64,000 nucleotides of DNA from Lentibacillus persicus (lineage in GTDB: Bacteria > Bacillota > Bacilli > Bacillales > Amphibacillaceae), in contig NZ_FOMR01000006.1 of NCBI RefSeq assembly GCF_900112705.1, positions 62,001-126,000 of the forward strand. The letters are read 5' to 3'. The notes under the pieces were generated by a model. The model was not told the DNA's origin. It did no database searches and was given only the letters and a program-made list of their open reading frames with translations. Made by a program: the position numbers and the translations under genes. Shown in pieces: positions 56,683-64,000 of the stretch. Positions within the stretch are counted from its first letter, which is position 1. The number at the start of each line of letters is the position of its first letter.

Positions 56683-56781
56683 TGTTTCCTAATGTGCCAA
56701 ACCCCTCTTGTCGGGGTTGGTCTATTGGAAACCGTCTCATGCGCATACATGAGGCGGTTTTTAAATATGCTATGTCTTTCT
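56640..56781 (-). ncRNA. Predicted antisense antitoxin RNA
   Basis: A strong minus-strand promoter (56788-56815) and the terminator at 56643-56682 define an RNA of about 140 nt. It is complementary to the last toxin codons and the whole toxin 3' untranslated region, including the toxin terminator. This 3'-overlap layout is that of TxpA/RatA-type modules. The ends are predicted, not seen. Confidence 0.6.
56729..56764 (+). terminator. Terminator of the toxin mRNA
   Basis: AAACCGTCTCATG (56729-56741) and CATGAGGCGGTTT (56748-56760) pair over 13 bp (one G-U), followed by TTAAA. Upstream AACCCCTC/GGGGTT forms a second small hairpin. Confidence 0.75.
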
Positions 56782-56787
56782 GACTTT

Positions 56788-56815
56788 ATTATACCACAAT
56801 TTGCTTATTTGTACA
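56788..56815 (-). promoter_or_regulatory. Promoter of the antisense RNA
   Basis: TGTACA (56810-56815), 16 nt and TATAAT (56788-56793), with TGG before the -10 (extended). It lies between the ssrA terminator and the toxin locus. Confidence 0.75.
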
Positions 56816-56840
56816 CCGAATACGATGTCATAAAGTGCAC

Positions 56841-56869
56841 AAAAAAACCACCAACATATGTATTGGTGG
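56841..56869 (-). terminator. Terminator of ssrA
   Basis: On the minus strand CCACCAA and TTGGTGG pair around an 8-nt loop, followed by TTTTTTT. The 5' arm includes the CCA end of tmRNA. Confidence 0.85.
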
Positions 56870-57229
56870 AGACGGTGGGAATCGAACCCACGTCCAGAGA
56901 TATCGCCACTCAGACATCTACACGCATAGTTGACATATTGTCATTCGCATACCGTTCAGCCTGCCAACAGGCTTACCGGCAGCTAGTCTGATTAGGTTCT
57001 GCCGTCATCCTCAGACGGTGGATGGCGGAATAGCCCGCTTCATTTGAGACCCTTCAATCTGCCACACGGGCGATAGCAGGAAGGATCGCTTTAGTCAGTG
57101 CTTAGGCAGCTGCTAAAGCAGGAGTTTGTTCTTTTTCGCCGTTTATATTTAGCGAGTAACGTTTTACGAGCCGTAACCTCGACGCGCAGTCTGAGCTCGA
57201 TCTATCCCTGTCGAATCCGTAACGTCCCC
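56864..57229 (-). ncRNA. ssrA: tmRNA
   Basis: The 366-nt RNA starts GGGGACGTTACGGATTCGAC and ends in a tRNA-like TTCGATTCCCACC...CCA. The reading part (about 57108-57146) encodes a tag GEKEQTPALAAA before TAA, ending in the protease signal ALAAA. With SmpB it frees stalled ribosomes and tags the product for proteolysis. It has its own promoter. Confidence 0.96.
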
Positions 57230-57302
57230 ATAAAATGATGGAGAATACGCTCGGTCAGATCAAGCTCAATCAATTCAATTATCTGTCCTCACGACATATT
57301 TT

Positions 57303-57330
57303 ATTATAACAAAAAAGCTGTAAAAGTCAA
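57303..57330 (-). promoter_or_regulatory. Promoter of ssrA
   Basis: TTGACT (57325-57330), 16 nt and TATAAT (57303-57308), with TGT before the -10 (extended). The precursor would carry about 65 nt of 5' leader. Confidence 0.8.
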
Positions 57331-57377
57331 GGGCTGCATAAATGCACACCGTTACGAAAAGTGACCTATCCAATAGA

Positions 57378-57404
57378 CGGAGAGCTGCATTCAACAGCTC
57401 TCCG
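57378..57404 (-). terminator. Hairpin at the end of katE
   Basis: CGGAGAGCTG (57378-57387) and CAGCTCTCCG (57395-57404) are perfect 10-bp arms with a 7-nt loop. The U-run is weak (TCTATT on the minus strand). Confidence 0.6.
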
Positions 57405-57415
57405 GTTTCCTGCTA

Positions 57416-59464
57416 TTAAACCTGACGATCCCAATGCCGGTGAGCTGCAACAGCATCAACAAAGGATGGTAGGAAGTTTTCCGGAATGTCATCCTGCACA
57501 ACACCTGGTTCACCGCTGACATTTGCGCTTTCCAGCAGCTTTCTGCCAGTGCCGGTCGCACCAATTGGTTTATAATGGTTGAACATTTCGTGTACCATAT
57601 AGCCTGCCTGGCGCTTAAAGGCATTATCCATTTCTGAGCCGCCGACGACATACAAGGCATCAAACAGAACCGGATCACCTGTGTCAAATGTTGCTGTTGC
57701 TTCAATTTCGGTGCCGTCTGCTCCTTTCAGTCGGCCGAGGGATTTGCTGACAATAACAGGATAAGTGTGGTTATCTTTTAAGCCCTCCAGCGTTTTTTTC
57801 ACGGCATCACCATCAAACCCTTCATCAAGCACAACAGCAATTTTCAGTGTATCGGCTTTGTGGGTGGTGTTTTCCTGACTGAGAGCAGGCGAAATCTTTT
57901 TATAATCATTTCCGCCCTCTGCAGGCGCATCAACACCAATATTTTCGGCTACTGCTTGAGACAGGGACAAATCGATATTAGACACCATGTCCACAACCTG
58001 TTGTCTGATATCTTTGTCCTCAACCATTCCGAGTTCAAAACTGAACGCTTCTTCGATATGCTTCTTTTCCGGGTCGCTCATGCTGTTATAAAACATGGCT
58101 GCTTGCGAAAAATGATCCTTAAAGCTTTCACTTCTGGCCTGCACCTTACGCCCTTCAACTTTCTCCTGGTAATGCACATAGCCGCCTTCTTCTTCAGACG
58201 CCGGTCTTGGGTGATTTTTTGCAAGCGAGTTTTTATGATAGCTGGTTTTTCCGACATTGATCGTTTGTCTTCCATAGCCATCACGCTGATTATTATGGAA
58301 CGGGCAAACCGGCCGGTTAATCGGAAGTTCATGAAAGTTAGGTCCGCCCAATCGTATCAGCTGAGTATCTGTATAAGAGAACAAACGCCCTTGCAGCAAC
58401 GGATCGTTTGTGAAATCAATTCCCGGTACGACATGGCCTGGATGAAATGCCACTTGTTCAGTTTCTGCAAATACATTGTCCACATTTCGGTTCAACGTCA
58501 TCTTTCCAATAATTTCTACCGGCACATCCTCTTCTGGCCAGATTTTGGTTGGATCAAGCACATCAAAATCAAATTTAAATTCATCTTCTTCGGGAACAAT
58601 CTGGACACCGAGCTCCCATTCCGGGTAGTCGCCATTTTCAATTGATTCATGTATATCCCTGCGAGTGAAATCAGGGTCTTTGCCGTTTATTTTCTGTGCT
58701 TCATCCCAAACAGTTGAATGAACGCCAAGCGTTGGTTTCCAATGGAATTTCACAAAATGTGCCTTTCCTTCTTCATTCACGAAACGGAACGTGTGGACAC
58801 CGAAACCTTCCATCATTCTTAGATTCCTCGGTATTGCCCGTGGCGACATAAGCCACATCATCATGTGTGCTGACTCCTGGTTGTTCGCAATAAAATCCCA
58901 GAATGTGTCATGGGCCGATGCTGCCTGGGGGTAGCCAGTATCCGGCTCAGGTTTCACGGCATGAATCAGATCAGGAAATTTAATGCCGTCCTGGATGAAA
59001 AAGACTGGCATATTATTACCGACCAGGTCAAAGTTCCCTTCATCCGTGTAAAATTTGGTTGCAAATCCGCGCACGTCCCGCGGGATATCCGGTGATCCTT
59101 TCGAGCCGGCAACCGTTGAAAACCTGACAAATACAGGAACTTTTGAGCCAGGCTCCTGTAAAAAGTTTGCTTTTGTGTAAGGTTTCATCGATTTGTAGAG
59201 CTCAAACTCCCCATGAGCACCATAGCCCCGAGCGTGGACGACTCTTTCGGGGATGCGTTCATGATCAAAATGAGTCATTTTCTCCCGGAAATGAAAATCC
59301 TCCATTAACGTGGGGCCGCGTTCACCTGCTTTTAATGAAAACTCATCCTCGGAAACTTTCAACCCCTGGTTCGTCGTCATATGTTTATCGCGTTCATCGC
59401 TGCGAAACTTCTCAAGCTGTTCATCCTTGCTTTTGCCGCCGTTGACTTTATGTTCATCAGACAT
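57416..59464 (-). CDS. katE: Large-subunit catalase with C-terminal DJ-1/PfpI domain
   Basis: The 682-residue enzyme is a clade II (HPII-type) catalase that breaks down hydrogen peroxide. The active-site His is in RVVHARGYGAHGEF (about 75), Asn in GNNMPVFFIQD (about 147) and the heme Tyr in GRLFSYTDTQLIRLGGPNF (about 360-378). A DJ-1/PfpI-like domain spans about 535-682. It sits between smpB and ssrA, which is unusual. A candidate sigma-B promoter lies inside a hairpin that masks its ribosome site CAAGGAGGATTC. Confidence 0.94.
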   Translation of the reverse strand: MSDEHKVNGGKSKDEQLEKFRSDERDKHMTTNQGLKVSEDEFSLKAGERGPTLMEDFHFREKMTHFDHERIPERVVHARGYGAHGEFELYKSMKPYTKANFLQEPGSKVPVFVRFSTVAGSKGSPDIPRDVRGFATKFYTDEGNFDLVGNNMPVFFIQDGIKFPDLIHAVKPEPDTGYPQAASAHDTFWDFIANNQESAHMMMWLMSPRAIPRNLRMMEGFGVHTFRFVNEEGKAHFVKFHWKPTLGVHSTVWDEAQKINGKDPDFTRRDIHESIENGDYPEWELGVQIVPEEDEFKFDFDVLDPTKIWPEEDVPVEIIGKMTLNRNVDNVFAETEQVAFHPGHVVPGIDFTNDPLLQGRLFSYTDTQLIRLGGPNFHELPINRPVCPFHNNQRDGYGRQTINVGKTSYHKNSLAKNHPRPASEEEGGYVHYQEKVEGRKVQARSESFKDHFSQAAMFYNSMSDPEKKHIEEAFSFELGMVEDKDIRQQVVDMVSNIDLSLSQAVAENIGVDAPAEGGNDYKKISPALSQENTTHKADTLKIAVVLDEGFDGDAVKKTLEGLKDNHTYPVIVSKSLGRLKGADGTEIEATATFDTGDPVLFDALYVVGGSEMDNAFKRQAGYMVHEMFNHYKPIGATGTGRKLLESANVSGEPGVVQDDIPENFLPSFVDAVAAHRHWDRQV

Positions 59465-59470
59465 AACAGA

Positions 59471-59556
59471 GAATCCTCCTTGAATGATAATGTTTAAAAG
59501 CTTCTCAAAGCTCTACCCGCCAGACAGGGGCGGCAAACATTATCCAAGGAGGATTC
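59471..59556 (-). repeat. Long inverted repeat masking the katE ribosome site
   Basis: The arms 59471-59495 and 59535-59556 are inverted copies over 22 positions apart from a three-base insertion. The 3' arm in the katE-direction RNA contains AAGGAGGATTC, the katE ribosome site. The loop carries an inner CCGCC/GGCGG hairpin and the candidate sigma-B promoter. Confidence 0.8.
59513..59538 (-). promoter_or_regulatory. Candidate sigma-B promoter of katE
   Basis: GTTTGC (59533-59538), 14 nt and GGGTAG (59513-59518) resemble the sigma-B consensus GTTTAA-N13/15-GGGTAT at 9 of 12 positions. KatE-type catalase is a sigma-B general-stress gene in B. subtilis. Start would be near 59505, inside the hairpin loop. 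Confidence 0.55.
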
Positions 59557-59586
59557 ACCATGACTATTTCACTTATTACATTGCCA

Positions 59587-60054
59587 TTACTGCAAACTTT
59601 CTTTGACAGCACGATCAGCATCACGCTTCATTTGTTTTCGTTTCAGATCTTCACGTTTGTCATATTTCTTTTTCCCTTTACCGACACCAATCAGTACTTT
59701 CGCAACGCCGTTTTTAATGTAAACTTTTAACGGCACTAACGAGTAGCCTTGTTGCTGAATCAGACCAATCAACTTATCAATCTCTTTTCGATGGAGCAAC
59801 AGCTTTCGTGACCGCGTCGGATCATGATTGAACCGGTTCCCTTGCTCATACGGCGCAATATGCATATTAACAAGCTGCATTTCGCCTTTATGATCAATAC
59901 GGGCGTGTGAATCCTTTAAATTGATACGACCAGCACGAATTGATTTAATTTCGGTGCCCTGGAGTACAATCCCAGCTTCATACGTTTCTTCTATAAAAAA
60001 ATCATGTCTTGCTTTTTTATTTTGAGCAATTGTTTTTCCGTTACCTCTTGGCAT
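59587..60054 (-). CDS. smpB: tmRNA-binding protein SmpB
   Basis: The 155-residue protein has the SmpB blocks [28 protein letters not shown] (about 15-42) and [23 protein letters not shown]-type basic tail (about 118-140). It binds the tRNA-like part of tmRNA and the decoding site. Normally it sits between rnr and ssrA; here zupT-like and katE genes are inserted on either side. Confidence 0.97.
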   Translation of the reverse strand: MPRGNGKTIAQNKKARHDFFIEETYEAGIVLQGTEIKSIRAGRINLKDSHARIDHKGEMQLVNMHIAPYEQGNRFNHDPTRSRKLLLHRKEIDKLIGLIQQQGYSLVPLKVYIKNGVAKVLIGVGKGKKKYDKREDLKRKQMKRDADRAVKESLQ

Positions 60055-60184
60055 ACGAACTTCCTCCCACAGCTTGCGTGAAATTCATTTTAACAGAAAA
60101 AAAACATTATGCCAATTACGATGGGCTTTGTGACCAAAATTTAGATCGCGAATTTGCCGCATATCTTTTCGTTAACAAACAAAA

Positions 60185-60994
60185 TTATATAAACAACAAA
60201 AGACTTAACGCCATGACAGCCATACCACCTATAAGCCCATAAATTGACAGATGAGCTTCATCGTATTTTTTGGCTGCCGGCAGCAATTCGTCAAGTGAAA
60301 TAAATACCATAATTCCGGCAACAGCAGCAAAAACGATTCCGAACATCACATCGTTTAAAAATGGCATCAGTATCAAGAAGCCAACAACAGCGCCGACTGG
60401 TTCGGCAATGCCAGATAAAAAGGACAGCTTGAATGCTTTCTTGCGATCATTCGTTGCGTAATAAATCGGTACCGACACGGCAATGCCTTCAGGGATATTA
60501 TGGATCGCTACAGCCAAGGCGATTGCCACACCAAGTGCCGGATCCTGCAGTGTCGACATAAAGGTCGCAATACCCTCGGGGAAATTATGAATACCGATTG
60601 CCAACGCTGTAAACGTACCCATTTTTAATAAATCGGGGTCTTGCATTTTTTCTCCGTTCTTCCGCATATCCTCAATTTTTTTCATCTCGTGCGGGTTCGA
60701 CTGTTTTGGAATAAAACGGTCGATTATGGCAATCAGTAGTATTCCGCCAAAAAAGCCTGCAACAGTCATCCACTGTCCGCCTTCTGCCCCCAGCACACCA
60801 ACTAAGGATTCCTGGGCTTTTGCAAAAATATCGATCATTGATACATAAATCATCACACCTGCTGAAAAGCCAAGTGCAAATGATAAAAACTTTGTATTGG
60901 TCGTTTTTGCAAAAAATGCCAGCAAACTGCCAATACCCGTTGCAAGCCCGGCAAACAGCGTAAATAAGAATGCCAGTATGACCTCTTGCGACAT
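60185..60994 (-). CDS. zupT: ZIP family metal transporter (ZupT-like)
   Basis: The 269-residue, eight-TM protein has the paired ZIP metal-binding helices LAIGIHNFPEGIATFMSTL (about 135-153) and VAIHNIPEGIAVSVPIYY (about 168-185). It imports divalent metals, probably zinc or manganese. The ATG at 60994 follows AGAGGTGA; the frame from 61021 is worse. It interrupts the usual rnr-smpB pair. Confidence 0.9.
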   Translation of the reverse strand: MSQEVILAFLFTLFAGLATGIGSLLAFFAKTTNTKFLSFALGFSAGVMIYVSMIDIFAKAQESLVGVLGAEGGQWMTVAGFFGGILLIAIIDRFIPKQSNPHEMKKIEDMRKNGEKMQDPDLLKMGTFTALAIGIHNFPEGIATFMSTLQDPALGVAIALAVAIHNIPEGIAVSVPIYYATNDRKKAFKLSFLSGIAEPVGAVVGFLILMPFLNDVMFGIVFAAVAGIMVFISLDELLPAAKKYDEAHLSIYGLIGGMAVMALSLLLFI

Positions 60995-61179
60995 AGTTTT
61001 TTCACCTCTTTTGTTGTCCACATTAACAATTGTTTACCTAAGGAAACTTTTATAGACACAGTTACATTCTATTCCTAACATAATTAAAATGCAACTAATT
61101 TTTTTGAAAAACTCAGCACCTATCTCGTATTAGAGTATGTGCCTGGTCTTTTCTTATATTCAACAAATAAAGCAAAACT

Positions 61180-61225
61180 AAAAAGACTAACATAATACCT
61201 TAGGAGGCATTACATTAGTCTTTTT
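61180..61225 (-). terminator. Terminator of rnr
   Basis: On the minus strand AAAAAGACTAA and TTAGTCTTTTT are perfect 11-bp arms around a 24-nt loop, followed by AGTTTT. Confidence 0.82.
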
Positions 61226-61237
61226 AAATTTTCAACC

Positions 61238-63433
61238 TTATTTTTTAGCCTTTTTCGCTTTTATTTTCTTCTTATTTTTATTTTTCTTGGGAGGCGGCTG
61301 CTTGGTTGAGACGAGTTCAAAATCAACAACCCGCTCTTCAATATTTACTTTTACTACGCGTACGTCCACTTCTTCACCAATCTTGTACATATTACCCGTG
61401 CGCTCGCCAATCATGGCGTGATTACGATCATCATAGTGGTAGTAATCATCCGTCAGATAGCTTACATGCACAAGCCCTTCAATAGTGTTTTCAAGCTCAA
61501 CAAACAAACCGAAATTGGTAATTGAACTAATGACACCTGTATATTCTTCACCGATTTTATCTTGCATAAACTCGGCTTTTTTCAAGTCGTCTGTTTCGCG
61601 TTCAGCATCGACAGCGGTTCGTTCCATTTCCGATGAGTGACGGGCGATTTCCGGCATGCGCTCTTTCCAGTGTCCGGTTGTCTTTGAGTCCAATTTTTTG
61701 TCAACCAGATAAGTCCTGATCAACCGGTGCACGGTCAAATCCGGATAGCGGCGGATCGGAGACGTGAAATGGGTGTAGAAGTCGCTCGCCAGACCAAAGT
61801 GACCGACACTTTGCGGATCGTATTTCGCCTGCTGCATGGAGCGCAGCATCAGCTTGGATACAATCATCTCTTCCGGTTTGCCTTTCACTTCTTCTATCAC
61901 TTTTTGCAGAGCTGATGGATGAATTTCATTGGCTGTTCCTTTTACAACATAACCAAGACCGGCGATAAATTCAAAAAAGTGCTGGAGCTTACTTTCATCC
62001 GGATCCTGATGTATGCGATGAATAAACGGAACATCCATCCAATGGAAATGCTCGGCTACTGTTTCATTTGCCGCCAGCATAAATTCCTCAATCAGCCGCT
62101 CACCAACCGACCGTTCTCTCAGTACAACATCTTCCGGTTTTCCTGTTTCATCGACGAGTACTTCAGCTTCCTTAAAGTCAAAGTCGATAGCGCCACGCCC
62201 CATCCGTTTCGAACGTAAAATCCGGGCCAGCTCTTCCATGTTCTCAAACATTGGCACAAGGGGCTTATATCGTTCGCGCAATTCGGCGTCTTTTTCATTC
62301 AGTATTTTATTCACATCATGATACGTCATCCGTTCATTCGTCTTAATCACACTCTGAAAAATTTCGTGGTTCACTACTTCGCCTTTTTCATTGATCTCCA
62401 TTTCGCAACCAAGTGTCAGCCTGTCCACTTGCGGATTCAACGAGCATATACCATTTGACAACCGATGCGGAATCATCGGAATGACTCTGTCAACCAAGTA
62501 TACACTTGTCGCCCGTTCAAATGCTTCCTGATCAATTGGCGAGTTTTCTTCCACATAATAACTGACATCGGCAATATAAACCCCAAGTTTATAATTGCCA
62601 TTTTCCAATTGTTTGACCGACACGGCATCATCAAGATCCTTAGCGTCCGCCCCATCAATCGTGACAATGTCTTCATCGCGCAAATCACGGCGGTTTTCCA
62701 ATTCTGATGGATCAATTTCATCAGGCGTATTAGCTGCCTGGTCTAACACCTCTTCCGGAAAATCCACTTTGATGCCGTGTTTATGAATGATTGAAATAAT
62801 ATCAATGCCCGGATCGTTTTTATGACCGAGTATATGAACTATTTCACCTTCTGCACTCATACGGCCTTCCGGATATTTCGTAATATGTGCGATAACTTTA
62901 TGTCCGCTCACCGCACCACCGTTCATGCTTTTCGGAATGAAGATGTCATTCGGTATCCGCTTATCGTCCGCTACCACAAAACCAAATGACTTATTATCCT
63001 CAAACGTGCCAACAACCTGATGTGTTGCCCGTTCCAAAATACGGATAACCGTCCCTTCAGGTCTGTTTCCATCAGCATTTTGCTTTTCTATCCGAGCCAT
63101 TACCTTATCGTTATTCATGGCGGATGCTAAATCTGAGTGATGGATATATATATCTGCGCGTGCTTCATCATCCGGAATTAAAAAAGCAAATCCCTTGGCA
63201 TGCATCTGAATACGCCCGCGCACAAGGTTCATCTTTTCCGGCAGACCGAAGCGGTTTTTACGCGTGCGTACAAGTTCTCCTGATTCTTCAAGAGCGTTCA
63301 GAGCTTTTACCAGTTCTTTGAATTCCACCGCATCTTCGAGTTCAAGTTCTTCTTCCAATTCATCTACTGCGAGCGGCTTTTCACTGTGCTCGTTAAAATA
63401 ATCGCGTAAACGCTCCTGCATCGTTTCATACAT
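61238..63433 (-). CDS. rnr: Ribonuclease R
   Basis: The 731-residue 3'-5' exoribonuclease has an N-terminal winged helix (about 1-70), cold-shock domains (about 70-225), the RNB catalytic domain ([15 protein letters not shown] near 263, [11 protein letters not shown] near 580), an S1 domain ([21 protein letters not shown] near 628-648) and a Lys-rich tail. It degrades structured RNA and mRNAs released by tmRNA. Ribosome site GCAGGTGAG. Confidence 0.96.
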   Translation of the reverse strand: MYETMQERLRDYFNEHSEKPLAVDELEEELELEDAVEFKELVKALNALEESGELVRTRKNRFGLPEKMNLVRGRIQMHAKGFAFLIPDDEARADIYIHHSDLASAMNNDKVMARIEKQNADGNRPEGTVIRILERATHQVVGTFEDNKSFGFVVADDKRIPNDIFIPKSMNGGAVSGHKVIAHITKYPEGRMSAEGEIVHILGHKNDPGIDIISIIHKHGIKVDFPEEVLDQAANTPDEIDPSELENRRDLRDEDIVTIDGADAKDLDDAVSVKQLENGNYKLGVYIADVSYYVEENSPIDQEAFERATSVYLVDRVIPMIPHRLSNGICSLNPQVDRLTLGCEMEINEKGEVVNHEIFQSVIKTNERMTYHDVNKILNEKDAELRERYKPLVPMFENMEELARILRSKRMGRGAIDFDFKEAEVLVDETGKPEDVVLRERSVGERLIEEFMLAANETVAEHFHWMDVPFIHRIHQDPDESKLQHFFEFIAGLGYVVKGTANEIHPSALQKVIEEVKGKPEEMIVSKLMLRSMQQAKYDPQSVGHFGLASDFYTHFTSPIRRYPDLTVHRLIRTYLVDKKLDSKTTGHWKERMPEIARHSSEMERTAVDAERETDDLKKAEFMQDKIGEEYTGVISSITNFGLFVELENTIEGLVHVSYLTDDYYHYDDRNHAMIGERTGNMYKIGEEVDVRVVKVNIEERVVDFELVSTKQPPPKKNKNKKKIKAKKAKK

Positions 63434-63483
63434 GGTCTCACCTGCTTTCTATGGATATTATTAACAATTTTGGCTTTTTATAA

Positions 63484-64000
63484 TCATTCATTCCAGTTAA
63501 GCGACTCTAAAAATTTATAGATGTCATCGAAAAGCTGTTCCTTTTCTTTGCCCATTGTGATGACATGCCCGGATTCTTCATACCATTTAATGTCTTTTTT
63601 CTCGGCTTCAACATTTTCATAAATAAAGTTGGCGCTGTCCGTGTTGATCATTTCATCCTGACGCGCCTGAACAACAAATGTGGGCGTGTAGATTGTGTCA
63701 ATATTTTCGTTGACTTCTTTTATTAATTCAGCTAAATCAGAAAACATGTCACGCGAATTATCGACAAGTTCCTGAACCTCTTCTTGAATCGTATTCTTAT
63801 CTTTCCCTTCAAGCTGTTTAAATTCTCTCGCTTTAAATTTATAGCCTGAAGTCAGCTCCTCTTCGTTATCAAAAAACATCGGGGCGCACATTGGGATAAC
63901 GCCTTTAACTTCCTCAGTGTACGCAAGTTTGAGGCTCAAGACGCCGCCAAGGGATAGACCGGCCACTGCAATTTCTTCATATCCAAGCTCTTTCAGATGC
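63484..64000 (-). CDS. est: Carboxylesterase (Est-type alpha/beta hydrolase), C-terminal part
   Basis: The gene runs off the right edge; the visible frame covers about 172 residues. The nucleophile elbow AGLSLGG is near the edge, the acidic residue in VQARQDEMIN and the His in EESGHVITMGKE. Est precedes rnr in many Bacillaceae as part of secG-est-rnr-smpB-ssrA, which supports the call. Confidence 0.85.
   Translation of the reverse strand, partial: HLKELGYEEIAVAGLSLGGVLSLKLAYTEEVKGVIPMCAPMFFDNEEELTSGYKFKAREFKQLEGKDKNTIQEEVQELVDNSRDMFSDLAELIKEVNENIDTIYTPTFVVQARQDEMINTDSANFIYENVEAEKKDIKWYEESGHVITMGKEKEQLFDDIYKFLESLNWNE

Noticed and set aside
56692-56991. Plus-strand frame of 99 codons over the toxin terminator and tmRNA 3' end
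   Set aside because: It is the reverse of ssrA and the antisense RNA region; no protein features.
59560-59730. A plus-strand 56-residue frame with a strong AAGGAGGATTC ribosome site, antisense to the 3' end of smpB
   Set aside because: The site is the mirror image of the katE site, created by the inverted repeat 59471-59556, and the frame overlaps conserved smpB codons. No promoter is seen.

Overview
The window is a low-GC Gram-positive chromosome segment from an endospore-forming member of the Bacillaceae. The protein sequences and the many dispersed foldback repeats look most like the Lentibacillus/Virgibacillus/Oceanobacillus group; this is inference from content, not a database match. 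Spore genes (lytH, yunB, a YhcN/YlaJ lipoprotein), SufU-type Fe-S assembly, the Lia envelope-stress module and long stretches of Bacillus subtilis-like gene order (yutD-yutC-lytH; yunB-yunC-yunD-yunE-suf; yusE-yusF-gcvH-yusI-fadEAN) support this. Most genes lie on the minus strand.

Layout. 1-4.3 kb: the distal part of a Tad/Flp pilus operon (cpaB, cpaE, cpaF, tadB, start of tadC). 4.7-12.3 kb: small proteins, spore-cortex and spore genes, a MetP/MetS amino-acid:sodium symporter with its 35-residue subunit, and yunB-E. 12.4-17.7 kb: sufCDSUB. 18.5-25.4 kb: carB-argF-argG-argH behind a promoter with an ARG-box-like site. 25.5-27 kb: a YisK-like hydrolase, a 21-bp phased repeat array and a 54-residue orphan. 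27-30 kb: metNIQ under a SAM riboswitch. 30-37.4 kb: yusE/yusF, gcvH, yusI and fadNAE under a perfect FadR box. 37.5-42.1 kb: a YitT protein and znuA-znuC-znuB-zur under a perfect Zur box. 42.2-45.5 kb: an aeRF1-type protein, a guanidine-I-riboswitch-controlled SMR pair and a BCCT transporter. 45.8-49.2 kb: a CwlO-like hydrolase, isocitrate lyase and a tiny zinc ribbon. 49.4-54 kb: an ArAE-like exporter and liaIHFSR. 54-57.2 kb: a flavin oxidoreductase, an M42 peptidase, a type I toxin-antitoxin locus and tmRNA. 57.4-64 kb: katE, smpB, a ZIP transporter, rnr and the C-terminal part of est.

The genes form several coherent modules: metal homeostasis (Zur/znu, ZIP), sulfur and methionine (suf, metNIQ, metPS), arginine synthesis, fatty-acid oxidation with isocitrate lyase, envelope stress, and ribosome rescue (smpB, ssrA, rnr).

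The most unusual signals are non-coding. (1) At katE and yunB a strong inverted repeat would mask the ribosome-binding site in read-through RNA, while a candidate sigma-B or sigma-E promoter sits inside the hairpin so that only transcripts started there would be translatable. (2) Five foldback repeat units, three of exactly 106 bp, keep a paired outer stem through matching base changes; two pairs are built into head-to-head composites. (3) A 12-bp motif is repeated six times at 21-bp spacing. (4) A 27-residue Hol-Tox-like toxin has a convergent antisense RNA just downstream of ssrA. Two tiny genes (metS, a YhfH-like zinc ribbon), the toxin and the 54-residue orphan are below the usual ORF cut-off.
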